From Nymphaea colorata (Eukaryota > Streptophyta > Magnoliopsida > Nymphaeales > Nymphaeaceae), in contig NC_045150.1 of the NCBI RefSeq assembly GCF_008831285.2, positions 7,702,001-7,762,000 on the forward strand: DNA of 60,000 nucleotides, given 5' to 3'. This document shows, one piece after another, positions 1 through 12,900 of this stretch. A program made the translations under genes and the position numbers. Below the pieces are notes generated by a model, which saw nothing but the letters and a program-made list of their open reading frames with translations, was not told where the DNA came from and did not search any database. Numbering within the stretch: the stretch's first letter is position 1; every line of letters starts with the position of its first letter.

Positions 1-936
1 AAATTTTGAAGATGAAGGTGGTGATGGATGTGAATATGTATGAACATATATAATAGAAAATACACCCATTATTGCCAAGCCAATTAAGCCATTAACCTCC
101 AGTGCCAAAGAGGAAACGAAGTTCAATAGCAGTTGGAGACTATCACCTAAGGTTTAAAGACTTTTTGAGTCTTAAGTCTTGATTTCATATATCATATTTT
201 GCAAAATTGGTAGTTCAAAATTTGAGTTTTGCTATCTCTGTATTTTGCAATCAATAGAGTATTGTTTCGCATGTTGAGTTTTTTGTAATCAATGTGGTGA
301 TTGGTTCATAACTACTTAGCTTCTTGTGTGAATCTTCTAATCCATTGGAACATAGAAGATTAGAGCTATTGTTTACTTATTGAATCTACAGATAGCAAAT
401 GAAAAGTTAAAGGTAAAGCTAACTAGGCTTAAGTTGAACCAAAGTTACCCACTTACTTTATAGTATTGAACTCTTTATTTTTGGACTTAGTTTTAGATAA
501 TATCATAATATACAATACATACATGTCGACTTTGTTAACTCTTGGACAGTTGTAAAGTTTGAAAATTTTGATTTTGACCTTAACACTTGCTTTTGTTAAG
601 TTGCTTTCTATTGATATGTTGATAGTTGATACTCTATGTCGAAGTATGCAACTATAGAGTAGCTTAACTGCCCAGTTTCTTGTAAATATAGTTTGTCATG
701 ACCTTATTTTATGCTAATTTGATTTGTTTTTTGATAATACCAGTAGACAAGTCATTTTACAACTTTTGTATTTAAGGACAAGTTATATATTGTTTTTCTT
801 TCAAAAACAATAGTTAACAAAACATACCCAAGTCACCGAGTTGTTCCACCAAGTCACAATTGAGTCTCAAGTGATCGGACCTTAAAACATTGGGAGAAAC
901 TAAGGAACACCAAAAACTAATTTACAAGCACAATAC
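1..936. other. Intron of the RING gene; no feature recognised
   Basis: AT-rich, with no convincing exon on the minus strand and no transposon ends. It begins after the GT donor at 936 and presumably runs out of the window. Confidence 0.5.
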
Positions 937-3900
937 CTGGAAATGGTGCACTCCTCACCCTTCAAGCCACCAATTGTATCATACACCTTTCAAGGAGAAA
1001 TTAGGTAAATTTTAAAATGCATGAAAAAGCAATAATTAAGCACGCAGAAACTGCAGGCAATCAAAGAATATCTACCAGTATCATCAAAATCACAAAGAAA
1101 TGGTCGTCATCATTGTTCCATAAATTGTCTTTTATCATCTTTTATTTCGCAGTATAAATTAAACATGACAACAAAGCTTAACATAGGAACTTAAAATCCT
1201 AAAATCTTTCTTCTTAAACAACAGCGTAACCAAGTTATTAATATTTTAATACATAATATAATCCTAAAAATTTAACAACTTACGTTGGATCATCTTGATA
1301 ACAATTATTGACAACAAGAAATCAAGAATTGTGAAGGTCAAATTTCATTATACTATCCGTACACTGAGCCTATGTTATTCTAGCTGTTAATTTACGTTGG
1401 TGAGAGCTACTATATAACACCACCTTGGGTCGTTAGGAAGCAAAAATCCATTTTCTCAATGAAAACAGTATGCAGCAAAACAATGGAAACCTAATACTTA
1501 GTTATCATGCAATCAATTCTCAACTCCCAAAAATTTTTCTTGGATGTTTTGACTTACCGGAATACAAGTAATCAGTTTGAATTCATTTTTACAAAGTGGA
1601 CAAAAATTTGTAATGGTAGCCCAATTATCAACGCATGTGAAGCAAAACCTGCAGAGGCAGCAAGATTTGTCAAGAACAAAATTACAATCTAGCAAAAGAC
1701 AACTTTCAAAAGGCGAACACATAGCACAAATTCATCTGTATAACGTTGCTGAATGATTAAGATACAGTGTCAGGTCAACCAGCTTAATATAGACTGCCTC
1801 AACATGCCCTTAGATTTCAGCTTTATCAAGTTTCAAAGGCTGTTTTTCATGCTGGACAACAGCTTTATCTCAAACAATGATAGTGTGTGAGGTAGAAAAT
1901 CCAATGGCTACTCATCTGTGACAACAAGAGACATGCCGATTGGGGCCTATTTCTTGACAACATAAGAGGACACACTTAGATATGCTAAATCATGCAAACA
2001 TCAGCATTCATTTCACATTGTTTTAAGCGGTTTTTAATTATTTTATGAAGAAACAGCTTTAAATATATACAGACCCAGAAATATTGCCTTCCATTGACCA
2101 CATGCTAAGGAAACAACAGCATCAGATTGATGCCCTCATTTATAACCTTTAAATAAAAAAATAAAAAAATAAAGAAAAGAAAGAAGGTTGTAGGTCTGAC
2201 CCATAAAGTAAATTATTCCATTCACATATCCTTAGCTGCTTGCTTGGCACCACCATGTTATACGGGTACAGGACCATAATAACTTCGGCAAGCATGGAAT
2301 AGGTACACATTTCTCACATTTACATTTACATGCATAATATAAGCATACACTCTCATAGTCCTTTTTTGCTCATCAAATGTTTATTTCTAATATCTTTCAA
2401 TTAAACAACGCTTCCCCCATGTTTTCCCCCAAAATATCTAAAAATCTAAAATATATTAAGATTTCTCCTGGAAATTTTTCAAAAATGTGACCAGTAACTA
2501 TACCCTCAAGCAGTAAAGATAAGAAAAAATGCTGGACCAAAGGGGTCAGTGTTCATGCATTTATAGTTTTGTGTGCACCAAGAATATACCAGTGATTGCA
2601 GCAGTCTAAAACACCTCTATCAATAACATCATCCATACATATTCCACATTTTCCATTTCCAATGGCCGCATGATCCTGCAAAGTGAAGAGTGGAACAAGA
2701 GAAAATCAAAAAGACTATTCAAATCACTATCTATTTGCTTGTAAAATTTGAGTCTGAATAGATAAATTAACAGGAAAGATAATTGACGATGTATCTCAGA
2801 GCATGGTCATGCACGTGCACGTATATCAGATTAAACGTGAGAACATTTTTTGTGACTATGTTTGAGCCCATGTACCTGTGCCAGTGAGGTGGTACAGGGA
2901 CAAAGGTATGTCTCACAAGACTAGGTGCATATGGATCTAATCAGGTCAGATCCAGATCCACCACTTTTTCGCAAACTTATAATGCAACATTTCCAAACCC
3001 AAGACCCCATCATGACTTCTCTTTTTCCTGTTTTTTTCCCCTAGATCTGCACCAGCCTCCAGCAGCCTGATCCAGCCTCCAATAACTGGGATCAGGCGGA
3101 GCTTTCTGCTCACCATCAGCAACATCCTTGCAAGGTATGTATGGTTTTCTGTTATAGTTTCTTTCATCGTTCATCATTCTTTTATAATTTTTCTTCCATT
3201 TTTTTATTATTTTCATTTTACTGCATGTTTTGAATTTTTTCTCCAATAATTCCTTATTTTAACAAGATTTTTGTCGTCCTTTACAAGTTTTAGAGTCGGC
3301 ATTAGATTAAGCAATCCTTTCTTCTTCAAAATCCCTGTTAACGATGTTCACCTAACTAGCTTTATGTATTGTTCCTTCTTTGCTTTTTAATTACACCATG
3401 GTGGGCAAAAGAGAAGAATCACGTCCAGTTTTAACGAAGTTAAAGGAAATATCCTACAAAATAACATGTGAAAAATGTGAAAATAAAATTGCAGTAAGTA
3501 AAAAAAATGTAAAAATGCAAAAAATTGAAGAAACGAAAAAAAGAAACACAAAAAAATTGCCAAGAAAACGTGTTTTTTCATTTTGGCGTTCTTTTCAAAC
3601 AAAAAACATGTTTTTCCCCCTTTGTTGGCTGACCTGGCTTTAACATTGTTGATAGATTGTGTGTTTCGGGTCCGGATCCATACCCGACCCGCCTTGTAGC
3701 CCGTTTTGGGCACTACTTAAGTCATGTAACCCTAATCCTTATGAGTTAATGATAATCTTAGGAGAGAGAGAGTCTGGCTGCTAGTGGGCACCAACTCCTC
3801 CTCATTCGTGGTTTTTTCTCCCTCGTGTTGAGGGTTTTCCACGTTACATCGTGATCGTTGTTTCTCTCCATCTTCTTCTTGTTCGTATTTCTACATGGTA

Positions 3901-6900
3901 TCAGAGCCGTGAAGTTCCGGCGTTACTGGTTTGTCTTTTGCCCGCGTTGGAGGAGGATTCGCCCAAGCACTGTTCATCGTCTCGCCCGGCACTGTTCATC
4001 ACCCGTGCCCGACGCTCGTGCCCGAGCTTCGTCTGTCGCACCTGCCGCCGCCTCCGCCCAGCGCCGCTCAGGATTCCGCCGTCTCCACCTAGCGACGATC
4101 GGCCCAGCGACGCCCTGATCAGCGCCGCTCAGGTTCCAGCCGCTTCCGCCCAGCGACGACCTGCCCAGCAGCGTTCCTCTCTTCTGCTCTCTGTCACCCG
4201 ACGCATCGCCCAGCGCCGCGTCATTTTCCGGCGGTCTAGCGCTGCTCTGCCTGGTTCCGGCGGTCTGTCTCCGCCCAGCGCCGCTCTCTCGTGTTTTTCC
4301 GGCGCCGCCCTCTTGTTGTCTCTTCCGCCGGTGAGGTTTCGGCGTTCTCCGTTTTGTCCGTTGCCTGCTCTCTGCCTTCTTTGTGTTGTATTGTGCTGTT
4401 GCTCCCTGCTGCCCTTGCTGCCTACTGGACTTCGCCCGTTGCTAGACTGGTCTGTGATTATGGCAGCTTCTTCCTCGTCAACCATCAACACAAATCCAAC
4501 TGAAATCGGGGCTTTTAGAACTGAGAATGTTCCCATGCAGGTCATCACTCTTCGCCTCACCAAGGAGAACTATTTCTCGTGGTCGCCTGCTATGACTATG
4601 GGGATTGCTGGCCGTGGTCGGATGGCCTATATCGATGGGAGCAACCCCGAACCAGCAAGAACAAGTGATGTGTGGCATACTTGGTTTCTTGAGGATAATC
4701 AAGTGAAAACTTGGATTGTCAATTCCGTTTCCGCCGATATTCAGCCCCTTATCCTTCGGAAGAAGACTGCTAGAGACATGTGGGTTGTCCTCGAGCAAAT
4801 GTATGGCCAAAAGAAAACGGCAATTCGTACTTACCAAGTAATGAAGACAGTCTATGGCATTCGACAAGGGAACTCTTCTGTTGCAGAGTACTATGGGGCT
4901 TTGAAAGCCAAGTGGGAAGAGCTTGACTATCATTCTGATATTCCTTGGCATTGTCCTCATGATCAGGCGCTTTATGTTGCTCATGAATGGGAAAACAGGG
5001 TGTTCCTCTTTTTAGCAGGTTTAAATGATGAGTTTGAAGGTGTTAGAAGCCAGATTCTGAATTCAGGGGAGGTGTCCAGTATTGAAGATGTGTACTCCTG
5101 TGTTGAAGCGGAAGAACAGAGAAGGCTAGTTACAAAAGAAGGGAAGAGGGAACTTGTGCCCTATCACGAGAGATCCGCTCTCGTGAGTCGTGGTCCTGGC
5201 GGCCCGTCTAGATCTATTCGCCGGTGCACTCACTGCAAGAAGACAGGTCACACCGTGGATTATTGCTGGGATCTTCATCCAGAGAAGAAGGGAAACAAGG
5301 GGAGATCTTCTATTGGGAGAACGCCTGTGTCTGAGGTGCAAGCATCCAGTGGAGAAAAAGTCTCCATCTCTGTTGACCAGCTTCGTGAACTAAGGGCTTA
5401 TTTGGGCAGGATCGATGTCAACAAGATTGAGACCTCAGAGGAAACTACAGCTAATCATGCTCTTGCAGTTATTGGCAACCAAGGTAACTCTTCTGTGGGG
5501 GAATGGATTGTCGATAGTGGTGCTACTCATCACATGACAGGTAATCCAAAATTGTTTCATGAGTATAAGTTGTCCTCGGGAAAGGAACGTGTTTCTCTTG
5601 CAGATGGTTCCTCTACCTGTGTGGCAGGCGAAGGCACTTTGTCCTTGTTGGACAAATTTCATGTGCAGGGCGCTTTACATGTTCCCCAGTTTCCTTTAAA
5701 TCTCTTGTCAGTCAGTAGACTTACTAAAGAATTGAATTGTGAACTTATATTCTCTGCCGATCGTTGTGTTTTGCAGGACTTGGTGACAGGGAAGAGGATT
5801 GGGATTGGTTTAGCTTCTGATGGCTTATATCGTCTTCCCATACGTGTGGCTACTGCTCTGTTGACAGCGATCCGCAAGACAGATAAGAGAAGAGAAGATT
5901 GTCTTCAGTCTTTTATGTACTGGCATGAACGTTTTGGGCATTTACCTTTTGGGATTTTGAAACATTTGTTTCCAGACTTGTGTTCCTCCTTTGATTTGTC
6001 TTTCATTTCTTGTGATGTTTGTCAGTTTGCCAAACATGTGAGGGCTTCGTACCCTCTTTCTTCTAGTTGTGCTAATGAAGCTTTTTCCCTGATTCACTCT
6101 GATGTATGGGGACCTTCGGGCATTCATACCCGTCAAGGTTTCCAGTATTTTATCACTTTCATTGATGATTTCTCTCGTGCTACATTTATATACTTGTTAA
6201 AAGACCGCAGTGAGGTTCCTCGTATCATCGAGACATTTATTCTTCTTGTGCATACTCAATATGGTGCGAATGTTAAAACTTTCAGGTCCGATAATGCCCG
6301 TGAATACATGTGTCAGCCTGTTGAGGAGTTTCTTAGACAACGGGGGATTGTTCATGAGACATCTTGTAGTTACACCCCCCTCAAAATGGGGTAACTGAAA
6401 GGAAAAATCGTCAACTTCTTAATGTCACCAGGGCTCTTTTGTTTCAGAGAAATCTTCCTAAACACTATTGGGGTGATGCAGTTCTTACTAGTGCCTATCT
6501 TATTAACTGCATGCCCAGTCGTGTTTTGAATGGTAGGAATCCCCACTCGTTGCTTCCTGGCAGTCGTCCACCATTTCCTCTTCCTCCTCATGTTTTTGGT
6601 TGTGTATGTTTTATCCATGATCACAGTCCAAATGTCAAGAAACTTGATCCTAGGTCTATCAAAGGTGTCTTTGTTGGATACTCCCCTACGCAAAAAGGAT
6701 ACAAATGTATTGATCCTATTACTGGTCGAGTTTATGTTACGAGAGATGTTACCTTCTTGGAACATGCCTCTTACTTTGGTGAGAATCCTCTTAAGGGGGA
6801 GCAGTCTGTGGGCAGGGAAGAGTATTCTCAGAGACAGGAACTTCAGTTTATAGATTTTTTGGACTACAAGAAAGCAGAATCACTTACTACTATTGATGTG

Positions 6901-9900
6901 CCTGAGAAGGAGGAAAGGTGTGACAATAGCATTGAGAAGGAAGGCCCTCAGTTGTTTGGACAGTTCTACTCTAGACGAGGTACTCGGACGGAGATGATGA
7001 CTTGTGATGCTAGATCTACTTCCAATCCCAATGCCACTCCTTCCCTGGATGAACCAAGTCCTATCGAGGAGACCGTGGAGACTCATGATGAGGTTGAAAA
7101 GAAGAATGAAGATCTTCCCATTGCCCTGAGAAAGGGTGTCAGGTCATGTACTCAACACCCCATTGGTAATTTTGTTTCTTATTCCAGACTTGAAAAAGAT
7201 TACAAGTGTTTTGTTTCTACTCTTTCTTTGGCTGTGATTCCCAGGACTGTTGCTGAAGCTCAAAGTGACTCCAAGTGGGCTGATGCAATGAAAGAAGAAA
7301 TAGATGCCCTAAGAAGAAACTTGACATGGGAAGTGGTGAAGATTCCTGAAGCCGCTCACTTAGTTGGATCCAAATGGGTGTATACCATCAAGTACAAACC
7401 AGATGGGAGTGTTGAAAGATATAAAGCTCGACTTGTGGCCAAGGGGTTTAGCCAGAAATATGGAATTGATTACTTGGAAACCTTTGCTCCTGTTGCGAAA
7501 ATGAAGACTGTGAGGGTGGTTATATCCCTAGCTGTGATGAAGGAGTGGAAGATGTATCAACTGGATGTGAAGAATGCATTCCTTAATGGTGACCTCGAAG
7601 AAGAAGTATATATGCATATGCCTCCAGGATATAAAGAACCAGAAAAATGTTGTAGGCTGAAAAAGGCCTTGTATGGCCTTAAGCAATCGCCCAGAGCGTG
7701 GTTCGAACGACTGAGAAGAGTGATGATACGTCATGGATACAAACAAGGAAATGGAGATCACACTCTGTTTGTGAAGAAGAAGGAGAGCAGGGTTACTCTC
7801 CTGCTCGTCTACGTAGATGACATGATTGTTACTGGAGATGATGAGGAGGAGATTATCAAACTAAAAGGGTTGCTGGCTACAGAATTCGACCTCAAAGATC
7901 TTGGCAAGCTAAGGTATTTTCTTGGTATGGAGGTTGCTAGGTCTAGTACTGGTCTTGTACTAAACCAAAGGAAATACACATTAGATCTACTGGAAGAAAC
8001 TGGTAAATTGGGATATAGACCTACTCCTACCCCATTTGACACTGGGCACAAGTTGAGTCTTAGAGATTGAGAGCCTCTCTGTGAAGAAGACAAGGGAAGA
8101 TATCAACGTCTGGTTGGGAAGCTGATTTATCTTACCCTCACGAGACCTGATATCACCTTTGCGGTGAATGTTTTGAGCCAATTCATGCATGCACCAACCG
8201 ATGCACATCTGAAGGCTGTGGACAGAGTGCTACCTGAAGAAAAATCCTGGCAAGGGACTACTGTATGTGAAACAAGAGACTGTGGAAATCGAGGGCTATT
8301 CTGATGCGGATTGGGCAGGTTGTGGTGATACCAGACGATCTACTACAGGGTACTGTGTCTACTTGGGAGGAAACCTTGTTGTATGGAGGAGCAAGAGACA
8401 GGATGTTTGCTCTAGATCCAGTACAGAGGCAGAATATAGGGCAGTTGCTATGGGAGTGTCAGAGTTACTATGGTTGAAGATATTGTTGACTGACATTGGA
8501 ATAGAGGTTGAAGGACCTATGAAGATGTACTGTGATAACAAGTCTGCAATCAACTTAGCCAACAATCATGTTCTTCACGACAGAACAAAACATGTTGAAA
8601 TTGATCGTCACTTCATTCGGGAAAGAATTGATGCGAAAGAGTTGATCTTACCTTACATGAAGTCTGAAGACCAAACAGCTGATGTTCTGACGAAAGCTCT
8701 TCCTTCAGCTTCATTTGAGAGGAATGTATCTGTTAGAATATATTGTATTGGGAACCGGGTCCATATCTGGACCCGGTCCTATGTGGCACGGATACCGAGG
8801 CGGGGCTCGGTACCCTAGGCGGCACTCTTCCTCTCCCTCCTATATATTCTTCACTTACATGTAATTGTTGAGTTAAGTGAATATTAATTTCTCTCTCCTA
8901 GGGTTGCGGTTTGCCCCTAGGTCAGAGCTTCCCCGTGGTTTTTCACCTCTTTCTGAGGTTTTCCACGTATATTGTGTGTTCTTTCTCTGCTCTCTCCTTG
9001 TGGTTCGTGTCCCTACATGGTATCAGAGCCACCGCGTGTGAGATCGTTGGTGTGCAAGTAGTGTTTTTTCCGCCGTTCACGTGCCGCCTCCGTTGCCGTT
9101 TCCAGCACCGCCGCCGACACTGTTCCCAGCGCCGCTGCTGTTGCTGCTTTCAGTGCTGACGCCGTCCAGGAACGCCACCGTCCAGGAACGCCGCCGCCGT
9201 AGTTCCCAGCGCTGCCCTGCCGCCGTCGCCTGGGTTATCTCCGCTGCTCCCAGCGCTGCCCTGCCGCCGTCGCTGCTCCCAGCGCCGCCGTCGCCTGGGT
9301 TATCTGCGCCGCCGCCGGGTGTCTTGTTTCCGCCGTCGTGGGTTGTGCCCTCTCTGCCGCCGGTTGTGACCTTCTTTTGGGATTGCGATGGCTGACGCAG
9401 CGATGCCCAAGCTTGATGATGCCCTCGACACGGGCAGCAATACCAAGGGTGAGAACTTGCCTGTTCATGTCACCTCCATTCGGCTGAACAAGGATAACTA
9501 TCTCTCGTGGTCTGCTGCCCTAGAAATCGGGATTACTAGTCGTGGTCGCCTGCACTATATCACTGGGGAGAAGCCTGCACCTTCTAAAACTGATTCGCAA
9601 TGGCCGACCTGGGCGTTGGAGGATAGTCAGGTTAAAGTATGGATTATTAGTTCGGTTTCCGCAGATATTCAGCCTTTGATCTTGCGTAAATCGACGGCGT
9701 ATGATATGTGGACTGTTCTTGCACGTATGTATGGTCGTAAGAAACGTGTTTTACGTGCCTATCAAATCAAACGTAGCATATATGCTCTTAAACAGGGTGA
9801 TTTATCTGTTGCCTCCTTCTATGCCGCCTTGAAGACCAAATGGGAGGAACTTGACTATCATGTGAATGATGACTGGAAATGTGGTGTAGATCATGCCCTG

Positions 9901-12900
9901 TATTGGGAAAAGGAATGGATGGACCGCACCTTTATTTTCCTTGGAGGCCTGCGTGATGAGTTTGAAACCATTCGAAGCCAGATTCTCAACTGTGATGAGA
10001 TTCCTGGAATCGAAGAGGTGTATGCCCGTATTGAGTCTGAGGAGCAACGGCGCCAGATTATGCATATTGACTCCCATCAGGGGAGTTCTCCAGCAGCCTT
10101 TGTGAGCCATACTTCAGGGACGGGGCAGCGTCCTACTCGACGATGCAACCATTGCAACAAAGTGGGTCATTCTGTTGATTTTTGTTGGGATCTTCATCCT
10201 GAGAAGCGTCTCGTCCGAGGTCGTCCTCCTCCTCATCGCCGTGCTTCTTCTGTGCCAGAGCCTAGCCCGGGGTCGTCCAATGTTGCCAAATCCAAGCTCT
10301 CCTCAGATCAACTCAGAGAGTTGCAGGCCTACATTAGTCGGTTATCTACCCAGGATGATGCTTCTACTTCTGAGGGGGCTAAGTTAGCCCACGCTCTGGT
10401 TACTACTAGTGATCAAGGTAATTCTCCTCTCGGTGATTGGATTGTTGACAGTGGGGCTACTCATCATATGACAGGGGACCCTACGATGTTTCAAGAGTAC
10501 AAGTTGACCTCTGGGCAACAGCGTGTGTCTATGGCTGATGGTTCTTCTATCTCTGTGGCTGGAAAAGGGAGTTTATCACTATTGAACAAATATTGTCTTC
10601 ATAATGCCCTGCATGTTCCCAATATTCCCGTAAATTTGTTATCTGTCAGCAGTATTACCAAAGAGCTAAACTGTAATCTAATTTTCTCTGCTGATCGTTG
10701 TTTCCTGCAGGACGGGGCAGAAGATTGGGATTGGTTCGGCTATTGATGGGCTATACAGACTGCCCGTTCGAGTTGCTTCTGCTTTGATTTCAGCCACCAG
10801 TGGACAGTTGCCTGGCGTGGAGGCCAGATCCGTCATTATGCGTTGGCACGAGAGACTTGGTCATCTTCCATTCCAGTTGCTTAGAAAGTTGTTTCCTAGG
10901 ATGTTTCATTCTGTTTCTTTGGACACCTTTGCCTGTGAAGTGTGTCAGTTGTCTAAGCATGTTAGGGCATCGTACCCTATTTCGGTCAATAAAGCCAACT
11001 GTCCTTTTGCTTTGGTTCACTCTGATGTTTGGGGTCCTTCGGGAGTACCCACTTGTCGTGGCTTTCACTATTTTATGACTCTTATTGATGACTACTCCCG
11101 GTGTACGTTCGTGTATCTGTTGAAAGAACGTAGTGAAGTTCCCGACATTGTCAAAAACTTTGTGGCATTTGTCGAAACTCAATTCCAGACCACTGTTCAG
11201 GCCTTCCGTACTGACAATGCCCGAGAGTATGTCTCCCAATCCCTTGATGACTTCTTGCGAAGCAAGGGTATTATTCATGAAACATCCTGTAGCTACACCC
11301 CTCCTCAGAATGGCGTGGCTGAAAGAAAAAACCGTCATTTGTTAAATGTTACCCGGGCAATTATGTTTCAACGTCATGTCCCTAAGAGGTACTGGGGAGA
11401 CGCACTTCTCACTAGTGCTCACCTTATCAACCGTATGCCTACTCGTGTGTTGCATGGTCATTCTCCTTATTCTGTGTTGTGGCCCACTCAGAATCCCTGG
11501 CCCTTAACCCCTCGTGTGTTTGGGTGTATTTGTTTTGTCCATGATCATAGTCCCACTCTCAAGAAACTTGATCCTCGGTCCATCAAAGCAGTCTTCTTGG
11601 GATATTCCTCCACCCAGAAGGGATACAGGTGTGTTGACCCTAGCACTTCCAGAGTCTATGTCTCCAGGGATGTGACCTTTCATGAACATGAGGCATACTT
11701 TCCTGCGAATCCTCTTCAGGGGGAGTGTCTAGGTGACGGAAGGGAAGAGTATTCTTCGCATCAGTTGATTCAGTTCATGGATTTCTTGGATTATACGGTG
11801 AGTTCTCCAAGTGTGGAAGACATTGTCAGTGAGGACAGAGACAGTCAGATGGAGGGGGGCCCTGTGGAAGAACAGTCTCGAGATCACCTATTTGGTCAGG
11901 TTTACAGCAGGAAGAAGAAGGATGTGATGGAAGATGTTGATGTTACCAATCCCAATCTTCCCAATCTTGTGACCACCCCGGATGATCCAAGTCCAATGAA
12001 TGAAGAACTTCCCATAGCTCTGCGCAAGGGCACCAGGTCATGTACTTCTCATCCTATTCAGAGATTTGTTTCATATGCAAAACTCAGTAAAGACTACAAG
12101 TGCTTTGTTACCTCTTTATCTATGGCTGTTATTCCCAGGTCAGTGGAAGATGCAAGGAATGATTCTAAATGGCTACAGGCCATGACAGAAGAGATGGACG
12201 CATTGGAAAAGAACAATACGTGGGAGGTTGTTGATATCCCCAAGGGAACTCACTTAGTTGGCTCCAAGTGGGTGTTTAATGTGAAGTACAAACCTGATGG
12301 CACTGTAGAACGCTATAAAGCTCGTCTTGTTGCTAAAGGGTTTAGCCAGAAATATGGGATTGACTATCTTGAGACGTTTGCTCCCGTGGCGAAACTGAAG
12401 ACCGTAAGGGTCATCTTAGCTCTTGCAGTGCAAAAGAAGTGGAGCATGGACCAACTTGATGTAAAGAACGCCTTTTTGAATGGTCACCTTGAGGAAGAAG
12501 TCTATATGAGCATGCCGCCTGGATATGCGCAGAAAGGAAAGTGTTGTTATCTCAAGAAAGCATTGTATGGCCTCAAGCAGTCCCCTAGAGCGTGGTTTGA
12601 AAGACTAAGGGTTGTGATGAAGACTAATGGATATAAACAGGGAAATGGTGATCACACCCTCTTCATCAAGCAGAGAAATGGTCTGGTGAGCCTCCTACTA
12701 GTATATGTTGATGATATGATTGTCACAGGTGATGACGAAGAAGAAAAAAGGAAGATGAAAGAAACGTTAGCTGCTGAATTTGACCTCAAAGATTTGGGTA
12801 AACTGAGGTATTTTTTGGGAATTGAGATTGCTAGATCTGAGACTGGTCTTGTTATGAGCCAAAGGAAATACACTTTGGACCTTCTAAAAGAGACAGGTAA

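Noticed and set aside
1507-1692. Plus-strand frame over the RING exon
   Set aside because: It is antisense to the RING exon, which has clear cysteine/histidine spacing and splice sites.
3851-4459. Open frame in phase upstream of the outer gag ATG
   Set aside because: It crosses the LTR end and the primer site and is proline/serine-rich leader sequence. The gag homology starts at ATG 4460.
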